A DNA stretch of 64,000 bases from assembly GCA_031400505.1 (NCBI GenBank), contig JANNPZ010000079.1, positions 62,001 through 126,000 on the forward strand, in the 5' to 3' direction. The translations under genes were made by a program, and so were the position numbers. The notes below the pieces were generated by a model, which ran no database searches, had not been told where the DNA came from, and was given only the letters and a program-made list of their open reading frames with translations. Origin of the DNA: JAIYDJ01 sp031400505 (GTDB lineage Bacteria; Pseudomonadota; Alphaproteobacteria; Rhodobacterales; Rhodobacteraceae). Shown here piece by piece: positions 50,692 to 59,387 of the stretch; within the stretch, counting starts at the first letter, position 1, and every line of letters starts with the position of its first letter.

Positions 50692-52974
50692 TCAGCCGCA
50701 TTTCGATTGCCCACAATCCCCACAGGTCATGCACCCCTCGACCATCCGCAGCGCATAGGCGCCGCAGGATGGGCATGCGGCCCCGCGTGGTGCCTCGCCG
50801 ATCGCAATAGCCTCGGCCCTTGGGTCCGATTTCAACCCCAGACCTTCGCCTTCGATAAACCCGATGGTGATCAGGTGCCGTTCAATCACCCCGCCGATGG
50901 CGGCGAGAATTGACGGGATGTAGCGCCCCTCCATCCAGGCCCCGCCGCGCGGGTCGAACACGGCTTTCAGCTCTTCGACCACGAAAGAGATATCGCCGCC
51001 GCGCCGGAACACCGCAGAAATCATCCGGGTCAACGCGACTGTCCAGGCAAAATGCTCCATGTTCTTCGAATTGATGAACACTTCGAACGGCCTGCGGTGC
51101 CCGGCGATGATGATATCGTTGATCGTGATGTAAAGGGCATGCTCTGACCCGGGCCATTTGACCTTGTAGGTGTGCCCTTCCAGCGCCGCCGGTCGATCCA
51201 ACGGTTCGGAAAGATACACAACCTCTGCGCCTTCTCCCATCCGCAGGGTCGCGGGTGCCTCGGACGGCGTCGAGGCGGCCTCGCTGACGGTCAGAACCGA
51301 CCCCGTCACCGCATTGGGCCGGTAGGTGGTGCAGCCTTTGCAACCCTGATCCCAGGCTGCCATGTAGACTTGCTGAAAATCGTCAAAACTGATGTCTTCG
51401 GGGCAGTTGATCGTCTTGGAAATTGACGAATCCACCCATTTCTGCGCCGCGGCCTGCATCTTGACATGGTCCAGTGGCGGCAATGTCTGTGCGTTGACGA
51501 AATACTCTGGCAGCGGGGCATCGCCGCGCAGTTTTCTCCACAATTGCACCGCATGGTCCACCACTTCCTCTTCGGTCCGCGAGCCATCCTTCTGCAACAC
51601 TTTGCGGGTATAGGAATAGGCAAAGACCGGCTCGATCCCGGAACTGACGTTGCCTGCGTAAAGCGAGATCGTCCCTGTCGGGGCAATTGATGTCAGCAGC
51701 GCGTTCCTGATCCCGTGTTTGGCCACGGCCCCTCGCACATCCGCGTCCATGCCCTGCATCGTGCCAGATGCCAGGAACTTTTCGGCATCAAACAGCGCAA
51801 ACACCCCCTTTTCCCGGGCCAGATCGACCGAGGCAAGGTAAGCCGACCGCGCGATTGCCTTCATCCAGGCCTCGCAGGTTGCCACGGCGTCGTCCGACCC
51901 ATAGCGCAACCCAACCATCAACAGCGCATCGGCAAGCCCGGTGACCCCCAACCCGATCCGTCGCTTGGCCGCCGCCTCGGCAGCTTGCTCGGGCAAAGGA
52001 AAGCGCGATGCGTCGACAACATTGTCCATCATCCGCACCGCCGTGCGCACCAGATCATCCAGAGCCGTCAGGCAGACATGCGCCCTTTCTTCAAAGGGGT
52101 ACCCCACCAGACTTGCCAGATTGATCGACCCCAAAAGGCACGCCCCATAGGGCGGTAAAGGTTGCTCTCCACAAGGGTTAGTCGCCGCGATGGTTTCTGC
52201 ATACCACAGGTTGTTGGTTGCATTGATCCGGTCGATAAAGATCACGCCCGGTTCGGCGAAATCGTATGTGTTGCGCATGATCCGTGCCCACAGATCGCGC
52301 GCCTGCAACGTCTGATAGACCCGCCCGCCGAACTGCAACTCCCACGGCCCATCGGCCTTTACCGCAGCCATGAAGGCATCCGTCACCAGCACCGAAAGGT
52401 TGAACATCCGCAGCCGGGCCGGGTCCTTCTTGGCCTCGATGAAGGCCTCGATATCGGGGTGGTCACAGCGCATCGTGGCCATCATCGCCCCGCGGCGCGA
52501 CCCAGCCGACATGATGGTACGACACATCGCGTCCCACACATCCATAAAGCTCAGGGGCCCGGATGCATCCGCCGCAACCCCCTTGACCTCGGCACCGCGC
52601 GGCCGGATCGTGCTGAAATCATAGCCGATCCCGCCGCCCTGCTGCATGGTCAGCGCGGCCTCTTTCAGGGCCTGAAAGATCCCTTCCATATCGTCGGGAA
52701 TGGTCCCCATCACGAAACAGTTGAACAGCGTGACAGACCGCCCCGTCCCCGCCCCCGCAGTGATCCGCCCCGCCGGCAGAAACCGGAACCCCTCCAGCGC
52801 CGCATAGAACCGTGGCTCCCATACGGCAGGTTCCGCTTCCACCTCGGCAAGGGCCCGCGCAATCCGCCGCCAGGTATCCTCGACCGACCCGTCAATCGCC
52901 GTCCCATCCGCCGCTTTCAAACGATACTTCATGTCCCAGATCTGTTCGGCAATAGCGGTGTCAAAGCGGGACAT
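50692..52974 (-). CDS. nrdJ: Adenosylcobalamin-dependent ribonucleotide reductase (class II)
   Basis: A 760-residue enzyme that reduces ribonucleotides with vitamin B12 as radical source. NPCGEQPL supplies the active-site Asn-Cys-Glu, LFNCFVMG the partner Cys, and SIAPTGTISLYAGNVSSGIEPVFAY the phosphate loop. The C-terminal CPSCGAY and CMTCGDCGQSKCG Cys pairs serve re-reduction. Full length for the family. Upstream is an inverted repeat (TTGTGG/CCACAA) that may bind a regulator. No cobalamin riboswitch is seen. Confidence 0.96.
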   Translation of the reverse strand: MSRFDTAIAEQIWDMKYRLKAADGTAIDGSVEDTWRRIARALAEVEAEPAVWEPRFYAALEGFRFLPAGRITAGAGTGRSVTLFNCFVMGTIPDDMEGIFQALKEAALTMQQGGGIGYDFSTIRPRGAEVKGVAADASGPLSFMDVWDAMCRTIMSAGSRRGAMMATMRCDHPDIEAFIEAKKDPARLRMFNLSVLVTDAFMAAVKADGPWELQFGGRVYQTLQARDLWARIMRNTYDFAEPGVIFIDRINATNNLWYAETIAATNPCGEQPLPPYGACLLGSINLASLVGYPFEERAHVCLTALDDLVRTAVRMMDNVVDASRFPLPEQAAEAAAKRRIGLGVTGLADALLMVGLRYGSDDAVATCEAWMKAIARSAYLASVDLAREKGVFALFDAEKFLASGTMQGMDADVRGAVAKHGIRNALLTSIAPTGTISLYAGNVSSGIEPVFAYSYTRKVLQKDGSRTEEEVVDHAVQLWRKLRGDAPLPEYFVNAQTLPPLDHVKMQAAAQKWVDSSISKTINCPEDISFDDFQQVYMAAWDQGCKGCTTYRPNAVTGSVLTVSEAASTPSEAPATLRMGEGAEVVYLSEPLDRPAALEGHTYKVKWPGSEHALYITINDIIIAGHRRPFEVFINSKNMEHFAWTVALTRMISAVFRRGGDISFVVEELKAVFDPRGGAWMEGRYIPSILAAIGGVIERHLITIGFIEGEGLGLKSDPRAEAIAIGEAPRGAACPSCGAYALRMVEGCMTCGDCGQSKCG

Positions 52975-52993
52975 GGCGGCGCATTCCTCAAGG

Positions 52994-53020
52994 TTGTGGA
53001 AAACTTGGCTGAAACCACAA
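52994..53020. promoter_or_regulatory. Inverted repeat in the nrdJ / DUF1489 divergent gap
   Basis: TTGTGG (52994-52999) and CCACAA (53015-53020) are mirrored around 15 bases. On the minus strand TTTTCCACA (complement of 52995-53003) fits the loose DnaA-box pattern TTWTNCACA. It lies 20-46 bases before the nrdJ start. NrdR- or DnaA-type control of ribonucleotide reductase genes is known elsewhere; which applies here is inference. Confidence 0.4.
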
Positions 53021-53098
53021 GATAAGCCTGCTGTCGGCTGCGGTCAACGCTTGCCGTACCGCCCGACCGGCTATACTTCGGGGGACCGGGAGGAACCC

Positions 53099-53515
53099 AT
53101 GCTGAACATCCTGAAGCTCTGCGTTGGCGCCGACAGCGTCGAAGACCTGACCCATTGGCACGACGCCCACCGCGACATGTGGCCCCCCGGCACGACGGCC
53201 CATGTCACCCGCATGTGGCCGAAACGCGAAACCGCAGTGCTCGACGGTTCGCTCTATTGGGTCATCAAAGGCGTGATCCTCGCCCGTCAGAAACTGCTGC
53301 GGCTTGAAGAGCGCGTAGGCCAGGACGGCATTCGCCGCTGCGCGCTCATTCTGGATGCAAACGTCATCCGCACCGAACCCGCCCCCCGCCGCCCGTTTCA
53401 GGGCTGGCGCTATCTTGACCCCGCAGACAGCCCGCGCGACCTGACCATGCGCAGCACCGACGAAAGCCTGCCTCCAGCCCTAGCGCAGGCCCTTGCAGAC
53501 ATCGGCCTGCGCTGA
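53099..53515 (+). CDS. DUF1489 family protein
   Basis: A 138-residue conserved alphaproteobacterial protein. NILKLCVGADSVEDLTHWHDAHRDMWPP and TRMWPKRETAVLDGGSLYWVIKG-like segments are typical (here LDGSLYWVIKGVILARQKLLRLEER). Function unknown. GGGAGGAACCC precedes ATG 53099. Divergent from nrdJ by 124 bases. Confidence 0.85.
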   Translation: MLNILKLCVGADSVEDLTHWHDAHRDMWPPGTTAHVTRMWPKRETAVLDGSLYWVIKGVILARQKLLRLEERVGQDGIRRCALILDANVIRTEPAPRRPFQGWRYLDPADSPRDLTMRSTDESLPPALAQALADIGLR

Positions 53516-53585
53516 TCCTCCGGGCTATTGGCGCAGGGATTTGACGGGGTTCGGGCGTGCGAAACACCTGTCCGACCTGCTGCAA

Positions 53586-54647
53586 TCACCCTCGCAGCAG
53601 CCGGAATCCGACCTTTGCCACCACCACTGCAATCAAGATCCGCGCCACATGATGCAGCGTCACGAAAACGACCGAATATTGCAGGCTCAGCGCAATCAGG
53701 CTCATCTCGGCCACGCCGCCGGGCGCAAAGGCCAGAAACGCCGCCGCCGCAGGGGCCGTCCCGAAAGCCTGCAAGACCCAGGCAAACCCAGCCGCAACCA
53801 GCAAAACCGCGACGCCATACACCATCGCCAGACCCAGCGCGCGGCGCAGCATCCCCGGCCCCACCCCGGAAAAACGCGCGCCCAATCCGGCACCGACAAC
53901 AACCTGGGTCACCGACACCAGCCAATCGGGCGGCACGCCCTGAACCCACCCCAGGCTGTGCGCAACCGCCGACGCGACAAGCGGTCCGGTCAGGAAATAC
54001 GCAGGCAGCCGCAGCATCCGGCCTGCGGCCCACCCCGCCACACCACAAGCCGCCAGCACACCCGCATCCCACAGGGTCAGCGGCAGGTCGGTAGCATTCA
54101 GGATCAGACCGCTGGCTGACCCGACAGCATGTCCGGTCATCGCGGTAAAAATCAGGGGGACACACAGGATGATCCCGATCAACCGCAAGAAATGCAGACT
54201 GGTGGTCATTGCAACATCTGCCTTTGCCGCCTCGGCCAGATCGATGCTTTCGATCAGCCCGCCGGGCACGGCCGAAAAGAATGCCGTGGCCTGGTCCAGT
54301 CCCGCTGCCCGGTAGATCGCAAATCCCACGGCATGCGCGACCGGCACAAAGACCAGCAACGCCGCAAGGCTGATCCACCAACCCGGCGCCTGCCGCATGA
54401 CGTCTGGGGTAAAGGCCGCGCCAATGACGACCCCGATCACCGGAACAAAGGCCAAACGCAACTCTTGCGGCAAGAAAACTCCGCGCCCCGCCACGCGCAT
54501 CCCGGTTCCGGCGCAAAGCCCGACCAGCACGATCGACCCCAACATGTAGGCAAGCGGCAGATGAAGTGCTGCGGCCACGCTGCCGCCTATCCCTGCAAGC
54601 ATCAATGTGCTTGCCAAAGCCAACCCGTCCGTCCTGGTCAATTGCAT
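53586..54647 (-). CDS. AbrB-type integral membrane protein (ammonia monooxygenase-like family)
   Basis: A 353-residue membrane protein of the AbrB/PF05145 family with about 10 hydrophobic segments in two halves. Twin motifs FSAVPGGLIESIDLAEA and FLAFAPGGVAEMSLIAL show the internal repeat. Despite the family's name it is not an ammonia oxidiser; its role as a regulator or transporter is unsettled. Confidence 0.87.
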   Translation of the reverse strand: MQLTRTDGLALASTLMLAGIGGSVAAALHLPLAYMLGSIVLVGLCAGTGMRVAGRGVFLPQELRLAFVPVIGVVIGAAFTPDVMRQAPGWWISLAALLVFVPVAHAVGFAIYRAAGLDQATAFFSAVPGGLIESIDLAEAAKADVAMTTSLHFLRLIGIILCVPLIFTAMTGHAVGSASGLILNATDLPLTLWDAGVLAACGVAGWAAGRMLRLPAYFLTGPLVASAVAHSLGWVQGVPPDWLVSVTQVVVGAGLGARFSGVGPGMLRRALGLAMVYGVAVLLVAAGFAWVLQAFGTAPAAAAFLAFAPGGVAEMSLIALSLQYSVVFVTLHHVARILIAVVVAKVGFRLLRG

Positions 54648-54716
54648 ATGCGATCCGTGTTCGACCCGGTTTGGTCACGGCCGGCACCATGATGCACCAC
54701 TGTCATTGTGCAAACC

Positions 54717-54911
54717 CTACCAGTGAGGGGGCCGTTGATCTGCCAAAGGAACCGACCCCTCGCCTTCTGCTTCCCGCTCAGCCTCGCGGGCCATCAGGAT
54801 TGTCACCCGGCGTGTCAAGACGTCGATCTCGCGGCCCTGTGCCGCGACCATGTCCGAAAGATCGTCCACCGCCCGGATCAGATGCGCAATCCGTTCTTCC
54901 AGCGCAATCAT
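54717..54911 (-). CDS. slyX: SlyX-like small coiled-coil protein
   Basis: A 64-residue protein: MIALEERIAHLIRAVDDLSDMVAAQGREIDVLTRRVTIL has heptad spacing of a coiled coil, and the tail ends ADQRPPHW, as SlyX proteins end in PPHY-like residues. Function unknown. The ATG at 54911 overlaps the stop of the HxlR-like gene (ATGA). Confidence 0.85.
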   Translation of the reverse strand: MIALEERIAHLIRAVDDLSDMVAAQGREIDVLTRRVTILMAREAEREAEGEGSVPLADQRPPHW

Positions 54912-55213
54912 GCCGCATGTTCCGTCGCATTGGCGGACAGCGCCGCGCCCCGGTTCGCCATTGCCGTCAGCACCGGCATTTGGCTGACCCCAAGATCCGA
55001 CAGCGTAGGGTTCACATGAGGCGGCACCACAGGAAAGATCGTGCGTGTCAACCTGCGATGCGTGATCGCGGGAATCATCCGCCGCATCTCGTTGAACCGC
55101 TTCGGCCCGACGCGCAGACCGCAATGGGGCAATGCCTTCCAACGCCCGCCAATGCAATGCCGGGTTGCATTGACCGGGTATTGATCAGGGCCAGGACTGG
55201 CTACAGTATTCAT
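54908..55213 (-). pseudogene. HxlR-type transcriptional regulator with internal deletion
   Basis: A 101-residue reading frame (MNTVASPGPDQYPVNATRHC...). CIGGRWKALPHCGLR, GPKRFNEMRRMIPAITHRRLTR and TIFPVVPPHVNPTLSDLGVSQMPVL are plain HxlR motifs, but the segment that normally joins them (about QLRELERDGLVxR, helix and start of the wing) is missing without a frameshift. The winged helix is therefore probably non-functional. It overlaps slyX by four bases and starts inside a perfect palindrome. It could be decayed or deleted recently; a working variant cannot be excluded. Confidence 0.75.
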
Positions 55214-55221
55214 ATGAATAC
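55206..55221. promoter_or_regulatory. Perfect 16-bp palindrome at the HxlR-like start
   Basis: GTATTCATATGAATAC is a perfect palindrome that contains the ATG of the HxlR-like gene on the minus strand. AT-rich palindromes of this size near HxlR genes are typical autoregulation sites (inference). No downstream gene on the plus strand begins here convincingly. Confidence 0.55.
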
Positions 55222-55675
55222 TACTTTCCAAAATGCTGCAAACTCACGAGATTGCCCGTAGCTTGCCATATCTCGGGCCTTCAAACAACAAATGCACGCC
55301 CATCCTGCCCGATGTCACCCTTACCGGCCTTGGGGGTGCACAGCAAACCCCCATCGCCATTGCCCTTTGCACCGCCGGCCGGACCGTTTCCGGCACAAGC
55401 CGGATGTCTGCCAGTGACCGTATCGCAAGGCTTTCTGCCCATCCCGATGCAGTGGCAAAGGGAGCCCATGTCTTGGCTTGGCTGGCGAAACCCTTGTCAA
55501 TTTCGTGGCGCGGCTGGACTCGCCAAAGCCGGCATTGCCCGCAGCGGGGCAGGCATAAAAGGAACATCGCGGTTGCACGCAGGGCAGCCAGCCCCAGATG
55601 AAGCCTGCGCTGCCGCTTGTCGGCCCCGCCCCCTTCCGGTAAGGCAGACCCGTTGCCAGAAAAGGGGCTGATCGC
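55222..55675. other. 454-bp gap before hisS without a supported gene
   Basis: Several open frames cross the gap on both strands, but none has a family resemblance or ribosome site I trust. It must contain the hisS promoter and may hold remains of the gene that belonged with the HxlR regulator. The ribosome site of hisS is weak (AAAAGGGG about 10 bases before ATG). Confidence 0.5.
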
Positions 55676-57214
55676 ATGGCCAAGGACAAAACTCCCCGCC
55701 GCCCGCAGGCAGAGACGCCGAAGGGCTTTCGCGACTACTTCGGGGGCGAAGTGACAGCCCGCCGCGACATGCTGGCCGCGATTGCCGAGGTCTATCACCG
55801 CTACGGCTTTGACCCGCTGGAAACCAGCGCTGTGGAAACCGTCGAATCCCTTGGCAAATTCCTGCCCGACGTGGACCGCCCAAACGAAGGCGTCTTCGCC
55901 TGGCAAGACGAGGATGAGGGCTGGCTCGCCCTGCGCTATGACCTCACGGCCCCCCTCGCCCGCGTCGCCGCCCAATACCGCAACGACCTGCCCACCCCCT
56001 ACCGCCGCTATGCGTTCGGCCCGGTCTGGCGCAACGAAAAACCGGGCCCCGGCCGGTTCCGCCAGTTCTACCAATGCGACGCCGACACGGTCGGCTCTTC
56101 CAGCATGGCCGCCGACGCCGAAATCTGCGCGATGCTGTCGGACGCGCTAGAAGCCGTGGGGATCGAGCGCGGCGACTACCTGATCAAGATCAATAACCGC
56201 AAAGTCCTCAATGGGATTCTTAACAAGATAGTTGACCGAAAGTTCAACCAAGACCCGCTCGAAGGCGATCCGGTCATACTTGAAAAAGCTGTCGGTGTAG
56301 GCAAAGGCACGCTACACCGAATTGCCGATGACATCCTGCGGACACTGGACAAGTTTGATAAGGTTGGGATCAACGGCGTCGTGGAGTTACTGACCAACGG
56401 TCGCACAGATGCTTCAGGGGCAAAGATTCCCGGGCTTGGCCTACCTCCAATCGCCGTGGAAGGTTTGGTCAAATTCTTGGGTGCCAAGACAACCTCCAAC
56501 GAGCAAACGATCGAGAACCTTCGTGAAATCGTCGGTGACAGCGAAGTTGGACTCGAGGGTGTCGACGAACTTCAACAGATTGCCTCCCTCCTCGCCGCCC
56601 AAGGCTGCGGCCCCGACCGCATCGTGATCGACCCCGGCGTCGTCCGAGGCCTCGGCTACTACACCGGCCCGGTCTATGAGGCCGAACTCACCTTCGAAAT
56701 TCTCGACGAAAAGGGCCGCAAGCGTCAGTTCGGCTCCGTCGCCGGAGGCGGCCGCTACGACGACCTCGTCAAACGCTTCACCGGCCAGTCCGTCCCCGCC
56801 ACCGGCGTTTCCATCGGCGTGGATCGCCTGCTCGCCGCCCTTCAGGCCAAAGGCCGCCTTACCCAAACCGCCCAAGGCCCCGTCGTCGTCACCGTGATGG
56901 ACCGCGACCGAATGGCCGATTACATGGCGATGGTTGGCGAGTTGCGCACCGCAGGCATCCGCGCCGAATGCTATCTCGGCAACCCGAAAAACTTCGGCAA
57001 CCAGTTGAAATACGCCGACAAACGCAGCAGCCCCATCGCCGTCATCCAGGGCGGGACCGAGGCCGCCAACGGCACGGTCATCCTGAAAGACCTCATCCTT
57101 GGCGCACAGATCGCCCAAGGTGCCACGCTCGAGGAATGGAAGAACCGCCCCGCACAGGTAGAAATCCCCCGCGCAGGCCTCGTGGCGGCGGTGCAAAAGA
57201 TGCTGGCCCCATGA
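55676..57214 (+). CDS. hisS: Histidine--tRNA ligase
   Basis: A 512-residue class II synthetase. Motif 1 region and KGFRDYFGGEVTARRDML start, motif 2 RYAFGPVWRNEKPGPGRFRQFYQCDAD, and the His-A motif PGVVRGLGYYTGPVYEAE with motif 3 GGRYDDLVKRFTGQSVPATGVSIGVDRL are present. The part between about 56190 and 56580 is markedly lower in GC than both flanks (about 50% against 75%), although the frame and protein are intact, so this internal domain may come from another lineage. Overlaps hisZ by four bases. Confidence 0.96.
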   Translation: MAKDKTPRRPQAETPKGFRDYFGGEVTARRDMLAAIAEVYHRYGFDPLETSAVETVESLGKFLPDVDRPNEGVFAWQDEDEGWLALRYDLTAPLARVAAQYRNDLPTPYRRYAFGPVWRNEKPGPGRFRQFYQCDADTVGSSSMAADAEICAMLSDALEAVGIERGDYLIKINNRKVLNGILNKIVDRKFNQDPLEGDPVILEKAVGVGKGTLHRIADDILRTLDKFDKVGINGVVELLTNGRTDASGAKIPGLGLPPIAVEGLVKFLGAKTTSNEQTIENLREIVGDSEVGLEGVDELQQIASLLAAQGCGPDRIVIDPGVVRGLGYYTGPVYEAELTFEILDEKGRKRQFGSVAGGGRYDDLVKRFTGQSVPATGVSIGVDRLLAALQAKGRLTQTAQGPVVVTVMDRDRMADYMAMVGELRTAGIRAECYLGNPKNFGNQLKYADKRSSPIAVIQGGTEAANGTVILKDLILGAQIAQGATLEEWKNRPAQVEIPRAGLVAAVQKMLAP

Positions 57215-58263
57215 CGCCGCGCGCCATCGGTGAACGCCTGTTCGCCGCGTTTCAGGCAGCGGGGGCCGTCCCGGTGGACACCGACATCCTGCAACCCGCT
57301 GAAATCCTTTTGGATCTTTATGGCGAGGATATCCGCGCCCGCGCCTATGTCACCACCGACCCCGTGCGCGGCGAGATGATGCTGCGCCCCGATTTCACCG
57401 TGCCGGTGGTGCAGGCGCATATGAAACACGGGGCCGACCCCGCGCGCTATTGCTATCTGGGCGAGGTGTTTCGCAAACAGGACCGCCCCGATCAGCGCGC
57501 CTCGGAATACCTGCAAGCGGGCTACGAGGTGTTCGACCGCACTGCCCCCGAACAGGCCGACGCTGATGTGTTTGCCCTGTTTCACCGCCTGCTTGCGCCC
57601 CTGAACCTGCGCCCGGCCACGGGGGACATCGGCATCTTGATGGCCGCCGTGCGGGGCCTTTCGACCACCGATGCCCGCAAATCCGCCCTCTTGCGCCACA
57701 TCTGGCGGCCAAAGCGGTTTCGCGCGCTGCTCGACCGGTTCGCAGGCCGCGCCGCCGCCAAACCCGCCCAAACCCTGCAGCCCTCTGACGCGCCCCTGAT
57801 CGGACTGCGCAGCGCGCAAGAAATATCAAACCGGATCAACGCCTTGACCCTTGACGCAGACACCCCCAACCTTGCAGCGCCCGAGGCTGCCTTGCTTTAC
57901 GACCTGCTATCCCTGCAAGCCCCCGCCGAGGCCGCCTTGACCCATCTGCGTGGAATTCAACCTTTGCTGCCCGCGATCGAATCGGCAGTAGAACAGTTTG
58001 CAGCCCGGCTTTCCGCGCTCTCAAGCCACGGCATCGACACGAAAACCCTGCCGTTCGAGGCGAGCCACGGTCGCACCAGTCTGGAATACTACGACGGCTT
58101 TGTGTTCAGCTTCCACGCTGCGGACGACCTGCCCCCGGTGGCAAGCGGCGGTAGATACGATGCGTTGACGGCGGTGTTGGGGGCGGGTGCGTCGATCCCG
58201 GCAGTCGGCGGGGTGATCCGCCCGGCCTTGGTGGCCCAGCTTGGCGGGGTCACGACATGTTGA
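57211..58263 (+). CDS. hisZ: ATP phosphoribosyltransferase regulatory subunit
   Basis: A 350-residue HisRS paralogue without tRNA-charging function. LRPDFTVPVVQAHMKHGADPARYCYLGEVFRKQDRPDQRASEYLQAGYEVF mimics synthetase motif 2; the C-terminal DLPPVASGGRYDAL matches motif 3. It binds and regulates the short-form HisG encoded next, in the first step of histidine synthesis. Overlaps hisS (ATGA) and hisG. Confidence 0.93.
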   Translation: MTPRAIGERLFAAFQAAGAVPVDTDILQPAEILLDLYGEDIRARAYVTTDPVRGEMMLRPDFTVPVVQAHMKHGADPARYCYLGEVFRKQDRPDQRASEYLQAGYEVFDRTAPEQADADVFALFHRLLAPLNLRPATGDIGILMAAVRGLSTTDARKSALLRHIWRPKRFRALLDRFAGRAAAKPAQTLQPSDAPLIGLRSAQEISNRINALTLDADTPNLAAPEAALLYDLLSLQAPAEAALTHLRGIQPLLPAIESAVEQFAARLSALSSHGIDTKTLPFEASHGRTSLEYYDGFVFSFHAADDLPPVASGGRYDALTAVLGAGASIPAVGGVIRPALVAQLGGVTTC

Positions 58264-58943
58264 AAATCGGCGTCCCCTCGAAAGGCCGTCTGATGGAGCA
58301 GACCTTCGACTGGTTCGGCGCGCGCGGCGTGATCATGCGCCAGTCGGGGGCGGAACGCGAATACGCGGGCGCGGTCGAGGGGATCGACGGCATTGATCTG
58401 GTGCTGCTGTCGGCGGGCGAGATCCCGCGCGAACTGGCGGCGGGGCGCATCCATCTGGGTGTCACCGGGTCCGACCTTGTGCGCGACAAGCTGGCGGACT
58501 GGTCCGCGCTGGTTGCCGAACTGACCCCCTTGGGCTTTGGCCATGCAGACCTGATCCTGGCCGTACCCGCCGCCTGGATCGACGTGGACAGCCTCGACGA
58601 TCTGGACGATGCCGCATCCGCCTTCCGCACAACCCACGGATTTCGCTTGCGGATTGCCACGAAATACCACCGACTGGTGCGCGAGTATCTGACGCTGCAC
58701 GGGGTTGCCGACTATCAGCTGATCGACAGTCAGGGCGCAACCGAAGGCACCGTCAAGAACCTGACAGCCGAGGCGATTGCCGACATCACCTCGACCGGCG
58801 AAACCCTGCGGGCCAATCATCTGAAACCGCTGGCCGGGATCATCCATGCGAGCCAGGCCACGCTGTACCGCGCGCTGACCGCGCCAATGGACGCCGCAAC
58901 CACACTGCAGTTGCGCGCGCTGACCAACCGCCTGGGGCTTTGA
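58257..58943 (+). CDS. hisG: ATP phosphoribosyltransferase, short form
   Basis: A 228-residue HisG without the C-terminal regulatory domain, as expected when hisZ is present. LKIGVPSKGRLMEQTF, GIDLVLLSAGEIPRELAAGRIHLGVTGSDLV and the phosphate loop SQGATEGTVKNLTAEAI are clear. It condenses ATP with PRPP. ATG 58257 overlaps the end of hisZ by seven bases. Confidence 0.96.
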   Translation: MLKIGVPSKGRLMEQTFDWFGARGVIMRQSGAEREYAGAVEGIDGIDLVLLSAGEIPRELAAGRIHLGVTGSDLVRDKLADWSALVAELTPLGFGHADLILAVPAAWIDVDSLDDLDDAASAFRTTHGFRLRIATKYHRLVREYLTLHGVADYQLIDSQGATEGTVKNLTAEAIADITSTGETLRANHLKPLAGIIHASQATLYRALTAPMDAATTLQLRALTNRLGL

Positions 58944-59024
58944 AAGGCCGCCGGTTCGCGCCGGATGCGTTGACGAACGGCAAGCCTCTGCTAGGCTTCC
59001 GGGTGTCATCAACAGGAGATTCCC

Positions 59025-59375
59025 ATGCGCCGCAGCGCCCTTGCCTTTGCCCTGATCTTTGCCGCAATGCCGCTTGCAGCCGAGGAGACCGCCACCGGTG
59101 ACGCCATCAAGGCCGCGATTTCCGGCAACACCGTGCAGGGTTCGATGGCGGATGCAACCGCCTACACCGAGTTCTACGCCGCCGATGGCGTCATCAAGGG
59201 CAAGGATTATACCGGCGCATGGACCATCGAGGCTGACAAGATGTGCTTTGACTACGGCACCGATCCGGCGACCTGCTATGGTGTCAGCATCGTCGGCGAT
59301 CAGGTCACCTGGCTGACTGACGGCGTTTCGGCAGGCACGGGTACGCTGCTTCCGGGCAATCCGAACGGGTTCTGA
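59025..59375 (+). CDS. Small exported hypothetical protein, 116 aa
   Basis: Signal peptide (RRSALAFALIFAAMPLAAEE) then a mature domain with one Cys pair (KMCFDYGTDPATCYGVS), which probably forms a disulfide in the periplasm. Similar short periplasmic proteins with TDP-x-TCYG are found in Rhodobacterales, as I recall. Function unknown. AGGAG seven bases before ATG. Confidence 0.78.
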   Translation: MRRSALAFALIFAAMPLAAEETATGDAIKAAISGNTVQGSMADATAYTEFYAADGVIKGKDYTGAWTIEADKMCFDYGTDPATCYGVSIVGDQVTWLTDGVSAGTGTLLPGNPNGF

Positions 59376-59387
59376 CCGGCGGCGGCG

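Noticed and set aside
52975..53098. Cobalamin riboswitch ahead of the B12-dependent nrdJ
   Set aside because: The gap is only 124 bp and shows no B12-box or the usual long aptamer; B12 enzymes need not be under such control.
55233..55601. 122-residue frame before hisS
   Set aside because: No ribosome site, no family pattern, and frames are open on both strands here through GC bias.
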